From: Pseudomonadota bacterium
GTDB taxonomy: Bacteria > Pseudomonadota > Gammaproteobacteria > Legionellales > Legionellaceae
DNA: 9,455 nucleotides
Assembly: GCA_021807845.1 (NCBI GenBank)
Contig: JAKBCM010000048.1
Span: 1-9,455, forward strand
Reading direction: 5' to 3'
The notes below the pieces were generated by a model, which worked only from the letters and a program-made list of their open reading frames with translations, did no database searches and was not told the origin of the DNA. The number at the start of each line of letters is the position of its first letter. Position 1 is the first letter of the stretch. Position numbers and translations under genes: made by a program. Below are positions 1 to 6,789 of this stretch, piece by piece.

Positions 1-20
1 GACATCCATGAAATGCCCTT

Positions 21-857
21 ATGAATCCATATCAAATCATCTCAAAAGAATATGGTGTTATTTTAGCTGAAACGAATATAAGCAAAGAAAAGACCAGATT
101 TTTTATCCATCTTCTAAAAGCCCAAATAGAAAAGCAAGCTCTGATTGAGGTCTTATATAAAAATGCCAACCCTATGTTTCACTATGGACTCAGGTGGGGA
201 CGAATCATCCCAGAGAATACAAATATCTGCCCCATGGATAAAAGCACAATGGTCGACATTGATCAATTTGATAACCAAAAAGTCTATGCATACTCTCATA
301 AAGACCAGCATGGCAACGATTTACCTCCGGTTAAAACACTACAACCTATTATTGATGAAATCCAAAAACACATCAAAATAGACATGACGCATTATGATGC
401 GGTCATAGGGAACATATATTTGAATGGATTATTTATCCCACCCCATAAAGATATTTCAGAAAGCAGATCTTCTCATCGTTACCCCATTATCGTATTCACT
501 TTAGGAAATAACGCTTCATTAGGGATCTGGGATGACAGCAAAGGCAAGAAGATCATGAACGAATATGATATCCATTCAGCGAGGATTCCTTATCCGCCTC
601 CTACTAATGAAGTTTTAACTCAAAATGGGAGTATCTATACGATAGGATACTTAGGAGCAAAGCGATTTGATCTCTTACATTCCACTCCCTCGGTCTCACT
701 AAAACCAATCAGATATCCAGAAATCAGATTACCCAACAACCCTGGGATATTGGAGCATTTAAGAGATGCAAGCTTGACTCAATATACGATTACACTAACC
801 TTTAGAAGAGCCCAAGATCTGATGGCTGGCATGCCACTAAGCCCCAAAATATTGTAA
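21..857 (+). CDS. AlkB-like Fe(II)/2-oxoglutarate-dependent dioxygenase
   Basis: This 278-residue protein shows the signature of the AlkB-type 2OG-Fe(II) oxygenases. An N-x-Y motif (N131, Y133) precedes the HxD iron-binding pair H142/D144. A beta-strand segment follows (PIIVFTLGNNASLGIW, about 155-170), then a distal histidine H220 in LLHSTP and a TLTFRR segment with R262/R263 that could bind 2-oxoglutarate. In the family these residues form the Fe(II) and cosubstrate site used for oxidative demethylation of nucleic acids or, in some members, proteins. The spacing from H220 to the arginines (about 42 residues) is longer than in E. coli AlkB, so the substrate may differ. The N-terminal 110 residues are not recognisable and could be a substrate-recognition lid. 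The start is the first ATG after an in-frame TGA at 9-11; no clear Shine-Dalgarno sequence is visible. The superfamily is fairly secure, the substrate is unknown. Confidence 0.72.
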   Translation: MNPYQIISKEYGVILAETNISKEKTRFFIHLLKAQIEKQALIEVLYKNANPMFHYGLRWGRIIPENTNICPMDKSTMVDIDQFDNQKVYAYSHKDQHGNDLPPVKTLQPIIDEIQKHIKIDMTHYDAVIGNIYLNGLFIPPHKDISESRSSHRYPIIVFTLGNNASLGIWDDSKGKKIMNEYDIHSARIPYPPPTNEVLTQNGSIYTIGYLGAKRFDLLHSTPSVSLKPIRYPEIRLPNNPGILEHLRDASLTQYTITLTFRRAQDLMAGMPLSPKIL

Positions 858-882
858 AAATAATAGACACTCTAAGTCTTCA

Positions 883-911
883 TTGCGAAATTATCATGGA
901 TGCTTAATAAT
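883..911 (+). promoter_or_regulatory. candidate sigma70 promoter for the lipoprotein-permease pair
   Basis: TTGCGA (883-888, 4 of 6 matches to the -35 consensus) lies 17 bp before AATAAT (906-911, 5 of 6 matches to the -10 consensus). It falls in the only gap upstream of the lipoprotein gene and would give a leader of about 20-25 nt ending in AGGAG. AT-rich DNA often contains such matches by chance. Confidence 0.35.
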
Positions 912-940
912 GGTAAAATTGAAAAACGAAAGGAGTGAAG

Positions 941-1648
941 ATGTTGGTCAGGATCTTGGCGAGAAGGCGTCTATGCATGAGCCTGGTTGTTTTCTGCTTA
1001 AGTGGCTGTTTTCATCCCCCTTTTAATAATTTTCGCCCAGAGCCTCGAACATTAAAAGAAGGGATCGCGACAACTGCTATTGGAGCAGGGGCCGGAGCTG
1101 CGATTGGATCTCTGGGTGGGGTCGCTCCTGCAGGAGCTCTCATTGGCGGAGTCGCCGGTGCAGGTGTTGCTTTTTATCACAATAATCAACAAGCCTTGAT
1201 TAAACAATTGCGCTCACAGCATATCGAGTATTATGTCTATGGTGATACCATGACGCTTCTGGTACCCACTGACGAGTATTTCAACTTTAATAGCCCTAAA
1301 TTAAATGATATCTGTTTCCCTGGCTTAAACAATATTGTAAGACTTCTCAGTTATTATCCTAATAGCCCTATCTATGTCGCAGCATTTACAGATGAGATAG
1401 GCTCTCGTTACCATAAAAAAATGTTGTCACAAGGTCGAGCTGAAACCATGCTTTCTTTTTTATGGGCCAATGGTATTTCTGCCCAACGACTCAATGCAGA
1501 AGGTTATCGAGATAAACATGATATTGCCGATAATCATTGGATCCATGGTAGTGCGTTTAATCGCCGTGTTGAAATCCAATGGATCAATACATCAGCAGCA
1601 GCACCAGGTAGAGTCCTTCCTGCACCTTATCTGGCTGCAACGAAATGA
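941..1648 (+). CDS. OmpA-family (C-terminal domain) outer-membrane lipoprotein with glycine zipper
   Basis: The protein has 235 residues. It starts with a lipoprotein signal: arginine-rich n-region (residues 4-10), short hydrophobic core, and lipobox LSGC with the lipidated cysteine at residue 23. Residues 47-78 form a glycine-zipper segment (AIGAGAGAAIGSLGG and following) that could insert into or pack against membrane. The C-terminal half is an OmpA/MotB-type peptidoglycan-binding domain: strand VAAFTDEIGS (D151), helix LSQGRAETMLSFLWANGIS, and the terminal NRRVEIQW (R208/R209). In this family the aspartate and arginine contact diaminopimelate of peptidoglycan, so the protein probably tethers the outer membrane to the wall. 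I chose ATG 941 over a GTG at 935 because AGGAG at 931-935 has proper spacing only to 941. The stop overlaps the next gene (ATGA). It resembles Legionellales C-OmpA-like lipoproteins; a secretion-system role cannot be read from sequence. Confidence 0.8.
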   Translation: MLVRILARRRLCMSLVVFCLSGCFHPPFNNFRPEPRTLKEGIATTAIGAGAGAAIGSLGGVAPAGALIGGVAGAGVAFYHNNQQALIKQLRSQHIEYYVYGDTMTLLVPTDEYFNFNSPKLNDICFPGLNNIVRLLSYYPNSPIYVAAFTDEIGSRYHKKMLSQGRAETMLSFLWANGISAQRLNAEGYRDKHDIADNHWIHGSAFNRRVEIQWINTSAAAPGRVLPAPYLAATK

Positions 1649-3216
1649 TGCATGGCGACAAGCTAAGACGTGACATATCAACCGTTAATATTCTTGTTGT
1701 TTCAGCTGGTGGTATGATTGGTTCAGGATGGTTATTCAGTCCTTTTATCAGCGCCCAAATGGCAGGGAGCAATGCTTTAATCAGTTGGATCATTGCTGCC
1801 ATCTTTATGTTGTTTATCGCATTACCGCTGTGTGAATTGGGAGCCATGTTTCCAGTTTCAGGTGGTATGTCTAATTATCCTACCTATACACATGGTCTCG
1901 AAGTTGGATTTTTATTTGCTTTCACATCCTGGTTATCTTATGTGGTGATGACGCCGATTGAAATTCAAGCCATCCTTCAATATTCCAGTCACTTTTTTCC
2001 TATTCTTGTGCAGAATGATACGGCAACACTCACGCTTTCACATGTGGGATACGTGGCTGCTATCATCATTATGTTTTTTGTGGTGATCTTGAACTCTTAT
2101 GGGATTAAATTACTTGCTGAATGTAATAAATATACCAGTATCATCAAATTTATTTTACCAAGTCTTGCTATCATTGGCTTTCTTCATACTGCTCCATCAT
2201 GGTCTAATATCAACATTCATTTGTCTGATAAAGCCAGTTGGATAGAAATATTTACCGCTCTCTCTGCTGGAGGAATTGCATTTGCATTCACTGGATTTCA
2301 GAATGGCCTCATGCTCGCAGGTGAAGTCAAAGATCCACAAAAAAATATTCCAATTGCTATATTAGGCGCAGTCTTCATTGGGTTTCTCATCTACTTCTTA
2401 TTACAGTTTAGTTTTATTGCAGCCATCCCCAGCATGTATTTGACTCATGGATGGCAAGCATTACATTATCCAGGTGATAGCGGTCCTTTAGTGGGCTTGA
2501 CCTTGCTACTTGGGCTTGGACTGATTGCAACACTCCTCATGTTTGATGCAGCTTTCTCCCCTTTTGGTACAACGCTTGTCTATACAGCAGCAACCTCACG
2601 TATCGTTTATGGCATGGCCTTAAATAATCATCTCCCTAAATTTTTTCTAAAAACAAATCGTCATCAAATTCCCTACCTCACGCTTTATGCTAATTTTGCT
2701 GTTGGTATTTTATCTTTCATGCCTTTTCCAGGCTGGCAAAAGCTGGTTGCCTTTTTATCTTCGGCAAGCATTCTTTCTTATGGAATCGGTCCTATTTGTC
2801 TTTTGGGCATGCGCAAATTACAACCTGATACGGCCAGACCTTTTAAACTCTCTGGGGCCTTGTTCCTTTCATATATTGCTTTTTATTTTTGCAATTTAAT
2901 GTTGTATTGGTGCGGACTCACCATTCTGTGGAAACTTGACGTAGCCCTTTTGATAGGTCTGGTGATTTGTCTTTTATATCATCGAAAATCTTTTTTCTCC
3001 TGCTCAATCGCCTTGTATTGGTTTATTTTTTACATGGCTTCTTTATTGATGATTTCTTTTTTGGGATCGTTTGGTGGGCTCGGTATTTTGAAATTTCCGA
3101 TAGACATATTCTGCATTTTGCCTTTCAGTATCTTAGTACTTTCTTTATCGCAAATCCTATTGAGTCATCCAAACCATCAGAGGATCATATGCAATAGTGA
3201 GGAATTGCTGACTTGA
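1645..3216 (+). CDS. APC-superfamily amino-acid permease, YveA-like
   Basis: A 523-residue, highly hydrophobic protein with roughly 12 or more membrane segments by eye. TM1 carries GGMIGSGWLFSP (22-33), the unwound glycine-rich helix that binds the amino-acid backbone in APC transporters. The following ELGAMFPVSGGMSNYP (64-79) is the conserved APC loop. The stretch GSGWLF...ELG.MFP.SGG...YP.Y.HG and the later PIE.QA..QY resemble Bacillus YveA, described as an aspartate/proton symporter, and its length is close to that family. An acidic amino acid is therefore a possible substrate, but specificity is inference. Its ATG lies inside the stop region of the lipoprotein gene (ATGATG, 4-nt overlap), indicating co-transcription and translational coupling. 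It ends 2 nt from the converging transporter gene. Confidence 0.85.
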   Translation: MMHGDKLRRDISTVNILVVSAGGMIGSGWLFSPFISAQMAGSNALISWIIAAIFMLFIALPLCELGAMFPVSGGMSNYPTYTHGLEVGFLFAFTSWLSYVVMTPIEIQAILQYSSHFFPILVQNDTATLTLSHVGYVAAIIIMFFVVILNSYGIKLLAECNKYTSIIKFILPSLAIIGFLHTAPSWSNINIHLSDKASWIEIFTALSAGGIAFAFTGFQNGLMLAGEVKDPQKNIPIAILGAVFIGFLIYFLLQFSFIAAIPSMYLTHGWQALHYPGDSGPLVGLTLLLGLGLIATLLMFDAAFSPFGTTLVYTAATSRIVYGMALNNHLPKFFLKTNRHQIPYLTLYANFAVGILSFMPFPGWQKLVAFLSSASILSYGIGPICLLGMRKLQPDTARPFKLSGALFLSYIAFYFCNLMLYWCGLTILWKLDVALLIGLVICLLYHRKSFFSCSIALYWFIFYMASLLMISFLGSFGGLGILKFPIDIFCILPFSILVLSLSQILLSHPNHQRIICNSEELLT

Positions 3217-3241
3217 GCTTACCCAAGTGTGGCAATTTTTT
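3203..3241 (+). terminator. hairpin plus T-tract at the convergent gene junction
   Basis: AATTGC (3203-3208) pairs with GCAATT (3232-3237), and inside it ACTTG (3211-3215) pairs with CAAGT (3224-3228), leaving an 8-nt loop. Six T residues (3236-3241) follow on the plus strand. This fits an intrinsic terminator for the upstream permease. It contains both stop codons and extends into the 3' end of the opposing coding region. The minus strand has no matching T-tract, so it should act in one direction only. The stem is A/T-rich and has an internal loop, so strength is uncertain. Confidence 0.5.
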
Positions 3242-4631
3242 CAGGCATTGAAGGCGTTTTTTCTAACCAACTCATCACAAAAGGTGGCGAACACATCAAT
3301 AACAAACCTACAATCAAAGTGCATTCATAGCGTCCTACACTTCCTATGTCGATACCATCTGGAGGTAAAAAACTAACCACTAAGGTCGTCAAGACCCCAA
3401 GCATTCCAATCCCTGCAACAATGAGCATCCCAAACAACCCCCCAGGAATACGAAAAGGACGTTCATGCTTTGGAGCTTGAAATCGTAATTTGATAGCAGC
3501 AATAAACATCAACAAATACATCAACATATATAATTGTGCAGCAAGCGCTGTTAATAGCCAATAAGAGCCATTCACACTAGGCATGAATAAAAATAAGCTT
3601 GAAAGAATGGTCACAATTGTAGCCTGAGCGACTAGCATCACAACTGGCGCTCCCTGTTGATTTGTTTGTTGAAATATCGGGGGCAAATTCCCATCAACTG
3701 CTGCAACTAATAATCCTTTGGTCGGTGCAATAATCCAATTACTCACCCCTCCAAGTCCTCCCATGACTAGCATCACAGCAACGACTGTCATCATCCAATT
3801 CAAATGATAACGGGCAAAAAAAGCATCAAAAGCCTGCATGATCCCAGCCACCAAATTAATATCTTGTTGCGGTAATACAACAGCGATGGCTAAAGAACCT
3901 AAAATCAAGGTGCTTAAAATAATACCCACAGAATAAATCAGTGCTCGTGGAAAAGCCCGTTGTGGATTTTCAACATCATTAGCGTGGACTGTAGCAATCT
4001 CGATACCACAAAAAGATAAAATGATGGCTGTCAATGAAACCCACATCGATCGATCCTGCCAGTGAGGCAAAATGCTATGAAGGTCAAATTGAACTTGAAT
4101 CAGATTGCCTACCATGATCCAAAGAACACCTAACCCAATAATCAACGACATCGGCAATAATAACCCAGAAATGGTACATATAATGCTAAATAACGCAGAT
4201 GAACGCATACCACGCATGTTTAAAAAAGTGACCGCCCAAAATGAACTCACAATCACTATCCATAAAAAATAAGGGTTTTTAGCCAATGCTGGATCAATGA
4301 GATACCCTATCGTTCCTGCAACAAATGACAAAATGGTGGGATACCAAATCACATTTTCAATCCACTGTAACCATATCGCCAAAAAACCGACCTTTTTACC
4401 AAATGCTTCTTTGACCCATATATACACACCCCCTTGTTTTGGCCAACCTGAAGCAAGCTCTGCTGAAACCAGTGCCGTAGGGATGAGAAAAAATATTGCG
4501 CCTAAAATAAAAAAAGCAATGAGTTGACTACCAAACAAAGCAGTCGCTGGTAAATTACGAATACTGTCAACTGAACCCACCGTGATCATGGTGAGACTAA
4601 AAATCGTCAACACCTGTTTTTTTTGAATCAT
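3219..4631 (-). CDS. APC-superfamily amino-acid transporter, GadC-like (glutamate:GABA antiporter family)
   Basis: A 470-residue integral membrane protein with about 12 hydrophobic segments. TM1 has VGSVDSIRNLP (18-28). The TM2-loop region SAELASGWPKQGGVYIWVKEAFG (56-78) and the IWLQWIENVIWYP segment (86-98) are characteristic of the GadC-type amino-acid antiporter branch of the APC superfamily, which exchanges amino acids such as glutamate for GABA. It is about 40 residues shorter than E. coli GadC and ends near where that protein's C-terminal pH-gating plug begins, so pH gating as in GadC is unlikely. Substrate is not predictable. The start is supported by GAAGGA (4637-4642) with 5-nt spacing. 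No decarboxylase or amino-acid catabolic gene is adjacent. It runs in the same direction as tsaC, 118 nt downstream of it. Confidence 0.83.
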   Translation of the reverse strand: MIQKKQVLTIFSLTMITVGSVDSIRNLPATALFGSQLIAFFILGAIFFLIPTALVSAELASGWPKQGGVYIWVKEAFGKKVGFLAIWLQWIENVIWYPTILSFVAGTIGYLIDPALAKNPYFLWIVIVSSFWAVTFLNMRGMRSSALFSIICTISGLLLPMSLIIGLGVLWIMVGNLIQVQFDLHSILPHWQDRSMWVSLTAIILSFCGIEIATVHANDVENPQRAFPRALIYSVGIILSTLILGSLAIAVVLPQQDINLVAGIMQAFDAFFARYHLNWMMTVVAVMLVMGGLGGVSNWIIAPTKGLLVAAVDGNLPPIFQQTNQQGAPVVMLVAQATIVTILSSLFLFMPSVNGSYWLLTALAAQLYMLMYLLMFIAAIKLRFQAPKHERPFRIPGGLFGMLIVAGIGMLGVLTTLVVSFLPPDGIDIGSVGRYECTLIVGLLLMCSPPFVMSWLEKTPSMPEKIATLG

Positions 4632-4749
4632 TTTTTTCCTTCATGACTATCGATATGAGGTTGATCTATACCCAAGATACCTCGTCTTCTCATTGTATAG
4701 ATATTAGCTTAAGAAAACCTTAATTATCGTATAAAAAATAATCATTATA
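4632..4749 (-). promoter_or_regulatory. AT-rich leader region of the GadC-like gene
   Basis: This 118-nt gap between tsaC and the downstream transporter gene contains a -10-like TACAAT on the minus strand (4692-4697) without a convincing -35 box. It also has a perfect TATAAT (4744-4749) immediately after the tsaC stop, again without a good -35. A small inverted repeat TTAAG/CTTAA lies around 4709-4723. The gap is long enough for an independent promoter, but none of these matches is strong. Confidence 0.2.
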
Positions 4750-5298
4750 TTACCGTAAACGCTGACCACTTTGTACATCATAAATAGCGGTATGGGGTCC
4801 ATCTGTACCCAATTGTCCTTCTAAAACAGCATCTATCCCATGAGGAAACTGGGCACACAATGATGCCACATCAATCGCTGATGAATGACCGCTGATGTTA
4901 GCACTTGTGGAAACAATGGGGCCATCTAAACAAATTTTACCCGCAATCGGGTGCGCACTCATGCGAATGGCAATACCATCATGTTGACCACTTACCCAAT
5001 CAGGGATAATGTCAGATTTAGGAAAAATCCAAGTCACAGGGCCAGGCCAAGTCTGCCTTACAGCATCTAATAATGGTTCCGCTATCGGTTGGATGAGGGG
5101 CGCTAACTGAGACCAATCAGCAATCAAAAGAATCAAGCCTTTGCTCACCTCGCGTTGCTTCAAGGCTAAAAGCCTCTGCACCGCTTGTTGATTGAACGGA
5201 TCACAGCCTAAACCATACACCGTCTCAGTGGGGTAGGCAATGATTTTTCCTTGCTGCAACAATGCCCGAGCTGTGATGAGAGAATTGATAAATGTCAT
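4750..5298 (-). CDS. tsaC: threonylcarbamoyl-AMP synthase (TsaC/YrdC family)
   Basis: A 182-residue single-domain YrdC protein, close in length to E. coli TsaC (190). It has the family motifs in order: AYPTETVYGLGCD (21-33), LKQREVSKGL (46-55) with the K-x-R and following SK residues that bind ATP and bicarbonate/threonine, and STSAN (130-134). The C-terminal HTAIYD (169-174) completes the fold. The enzyme makes threonylcarbamoyl-AMP from threonine, bicarbonate and ATP, the first step of t6A37 modification of ANN-decoding tRNAs in the cytoplasm. It lacks the extra C-terminal Sua5 domain, so it is the short bacterial form. The start is the first ATG after an in-frame TGA; the ribosome site is weak (AGGT, about 10 nt upstream). 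It is divergent from the glycosidase gene with a shared intergenic region. Confidence 0.93.
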   Translation of the reverse strand: MTFINSLITARALLQQGKIIAYPTETVYGLGCDPFNQQAVQRLLALKQREVSKGLILLIADWSQLAPLIQPIAEPLLDAVRQTWPGPVTWIFPKSDIIPDWVSGQHDGIAIRMSAHPIAGKICLDGPIVSTSANISGHSSAIDVASLCAQFPHGIDAVLEGQLGTDGPHTAIYDVQSGQRLR

Positions 5299-5318
5299 GG
5301 TAAATCAACCTAGAAAGG

Positions 5319-5342
5319 GCAAGCATTGAACCTTCTGCTTGC
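5319..5342. repeat. inverted repeat GCAAGC-12 nt-GCTTGC in the tsaC/nagZ divergent region
   Basis: GCAAGC (5319-5324) and GCTTGC (5337-5342) form a 6-bp dyad with a 12-nt spacer. It lies between the divergent genes and overlaps the -35-like hexamer proposed for the glycosidase promoter. Position and symmetry would suit a regulator-binding site, but one short dyad is weak evidence. Confidence 0.25.
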
Positions 5343-5367
5343 ATTACGGATAGGATCTCGATATACT
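5339..5367 (+). promoter_or_regulatory. candidate promoter for the NagZ-type gene
   Basis: TTGCAT (5339-5344, 3 of 6 matches) lies 17 bp upstream of TATACT (5362-5367, 5 of 6 matches to the -10 consensus). Transcription would start near 5374 and leave a leader of about 47 nt before ATG 5421. The -10 and spacing are good; the -35 is poor. Confidence 0.38.
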
Positions 5368-5420
5368 AACTGTCCATTTAGTGTTCTTTAAGACTTTTAT
5401 TTGTGCTTTATTGGGCTTAC

Positions 5421-6551
5421 ATGCGTATATTAATTGTTTTATTATCTATCCTTTTAACCGTCTTTAGTCATGTGTCTTTCGCCAATCCTCTGAGCTTAGA
5501 GGAAAAAATAGGACAAATGTTGATCATTGGATTCGAAGGAAAATCAGTGACTGCAGATGCGCCTATTGTTAAAGCCATTGAAGATCTTAATTTAGGTGGT
5601 GTTATTCTATTCGATTACAATGCTAGAACCAAGCAATTTGATAAGAATATTGCCAATCCACAACAAGTCAAACTGTTAAATGATCAATTACAACAAATCA
5701 CTCAGCATGCAAATCATCTACATCAACGTGAACCTTTACCTTTGATCATTGCTGTAGATTATGAAGGCGGAAAGGTCAACCGATTAAAGGAAGAGTACGG
5801 ATTTCCTAGAACGATGTCGCAAAAACAAATAGGAGAATTGCCTCTAGATAACGTCAATATAGAAGCCAATACAATGGCAAATACATTACAGTTTTCTGGA
5901 TTTAATTTGAATTTTGCTCCCGTATTAGATGTGGATGTCAATCCCAACAACCCGATTATTGGAAAATTGGAACGCAGTTTTTCAGCCGATCCTCTCAAAG
6001 TGGCTCAAGATGCAGAGATATTTTCAAAGCAATATGTCTCTCATAAAGTCCAATGTGCCTACAAACATTTTCCAGGTCATGGCAGTTCCACTTCAGACTC
6101 TCATCTTGGTTTTGTCGATGTGACTGATACCTGGCATGATGAAGAGTTGCTACCTTATCAACAATTGTTACAAGAAAAAAACCATTGCGGCATGATAATG
6201 TCCGCTCACATTGTAAACCGCAAGTTAGATGCCACAGGACTACCTGCTACCCTATCTCGAGTGATACTTACGGATCTGTTACGTCATCAGCTTAACTTTG
6301 ATGGAGTGATTGTCACCGACGATATGCAAATGAAAGCGATAGCTGATCATTATGGGTTAGCTGAAGCCGTGACCTTATCCATTAATGCAGGCGCTGATAT
6401 GCTCATTTTTGGAAATCAACTTGTTGATATTGAGCAAGATCCTAAAGAAATCATTCACATGATTAAAGAAAAAGTGGACAGTGGTGAGATTTCTGAAGAC
6501 AGAATCAATGACGCATACGAGCGGATCTGTCAATTAAAGAGATCTATTTAA
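5421..6551 (+). CDS. nagZ: NagZ-type glycoside hydrolase family 3 (beta-N-acetylhexosaminidase), exported
   Basis: A 376-residue GH3 N-terminal TIM-barrel protein. Motifs in order are LEEKIGQMLIIGFEG (26-40), AVDYEGGKVNRL (111-122), KHFPGHGSSTSDSH (215-228) and GVIVTDDMQM (295-304). The KH...DSH loop with the D226/H228 dyad is the hallmark of NagZ-like enzymes, where it serves as acid/base; D300 is the expected nucleophile. The family removes GlcNAc from anhydromuropeptides during wall recycling. The first 21 residues look like a cleavable Sec signal (MRILIVLLSILLTVFSHVSFA before N22). This is unusual because E. coli NagZ (341 residues) is cytoplasmic, so this one probably acts in the periplasm or outside. 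I prefer ATG 5421 to an in-frame GTG at 5403, which has no ribosome site and would spoil the signal peptide; the site before 5421 is also weak (TGGG). No ampG-type gene is adjacent. Confidence 0.85.
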   Translation: MRILIVLLSILLTVFSHVSFANPLSLEEKIGQMLIIGFEGKSVTADAPIVKAIEDLNLGGVILFDYNARTKQFDKNIANPQQVKLLNDQLQQITQHANHLHQREPLPLIIAVDYEGGKVNRLKEEYGFPRTMSQKQIGELPLDNVNIEANTMANTLQFSGFNLNFAPVLDVDVNPNNPIIGKLERSFSADPLKVAQDAEIFSKQYVSHKVQCAYKHFPGHGSSTSDSHLGFVDVTDTWHDEELLPYQQLLQEKNHCGMIMSAHIVNRKLDATGLPATLSRVILTDLLRHQLNFDGVIVTDDMQMKAIADHYGLAEAVTLSINAGADMLIFGNQLVDIEQDPKEIIHMIKEKVDSGEISEDRINDAYERICQLKRSI

Positions 6552-6607
6552 AAAAGAAACGCCTCACTCTCGACTTTAGCCTATTTTAAAAATAAGTTCG
6601 GAAATAT

Positions 6608-6690
6608 CGTCTTTGCAAACGAAGTGAATCTAGAACGATATTCAATTGAATATGGTGAGCTGGTTTGCTTAGCTAACGCTCGCAAAGACG
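6608..6690. repeat. REP-like palindromic repeat
   Basis: CGTCTTTGC (6608-6616) and GCAAAGACG (6682-6690) are a perfect 9-bp inverted pair. At the centre lies a perfect 16-bp palindrome ATATTCAATTGAATAT (6638-6653). Read on the minus strand the right arm contains TTTGCGAGCG, AGC and AAGCAA blocks. These resemble the dispersed 'TTGCGAGCGAAGCGAAGCAA' type of intergenic palindromic repeats seen in many bacteria; the left arm is a degenerate copy of the same sequence. It lies between the glycosidase gene and the IS, where such repeats are typically found. Copy number cannot be judged from this window. Confidence 0.5.
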
Positions 6691-6706
6691 GTTTATTAGG
6701 GCAATG

Positions 6707-6720
6707 ATATGGACTCATCC
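6707..6720 (+). repeat. IS left subterminal inverted repeat (IRL)
   Basis: ATATGGACTCATCC is the exact reverse complement of 8068-8081. It begins 4 nt inside the left boundary; subterminal placement is characteristic of IS1111-group elements. Confidence 0.9.
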
Positions 6721-6789
6721 TCTCTTTTAAACGGCTACTAGATGAGCCAAAATGGTTTCGTCAGAAACTAAAAAAGAAAAGGAGAGCCC

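Noticed and set aside
935..940. GTG start for the lipoprotein gene
   Set aside because: The GTG overlaps the AGGAG ribosome site; ATG 941 has correct 5-nt spacing and gives a normal lipoprotein signal.
4744..4749. Perfect TATAAT after the tsaC stop as a confident promoter
   Set aside because: No -35-like hexamer lies 16-18 bp upstream, and the region is AT-rich enough for a chance match; mentioned only within the low-confidence leader entry.
5403..5420. Upstream GTG start for the NagZ-type gene
   Set aside because: There is no ribosome site, and the extra residues LYWAY would precede a signal peptide that is complete from ATG 5421.
6552..6607. Intrinsic terminator after the NagZ-type gene
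   Set aside because: A-rich and T-rich stretches are present but no stable stem followed by a T-tract was found.
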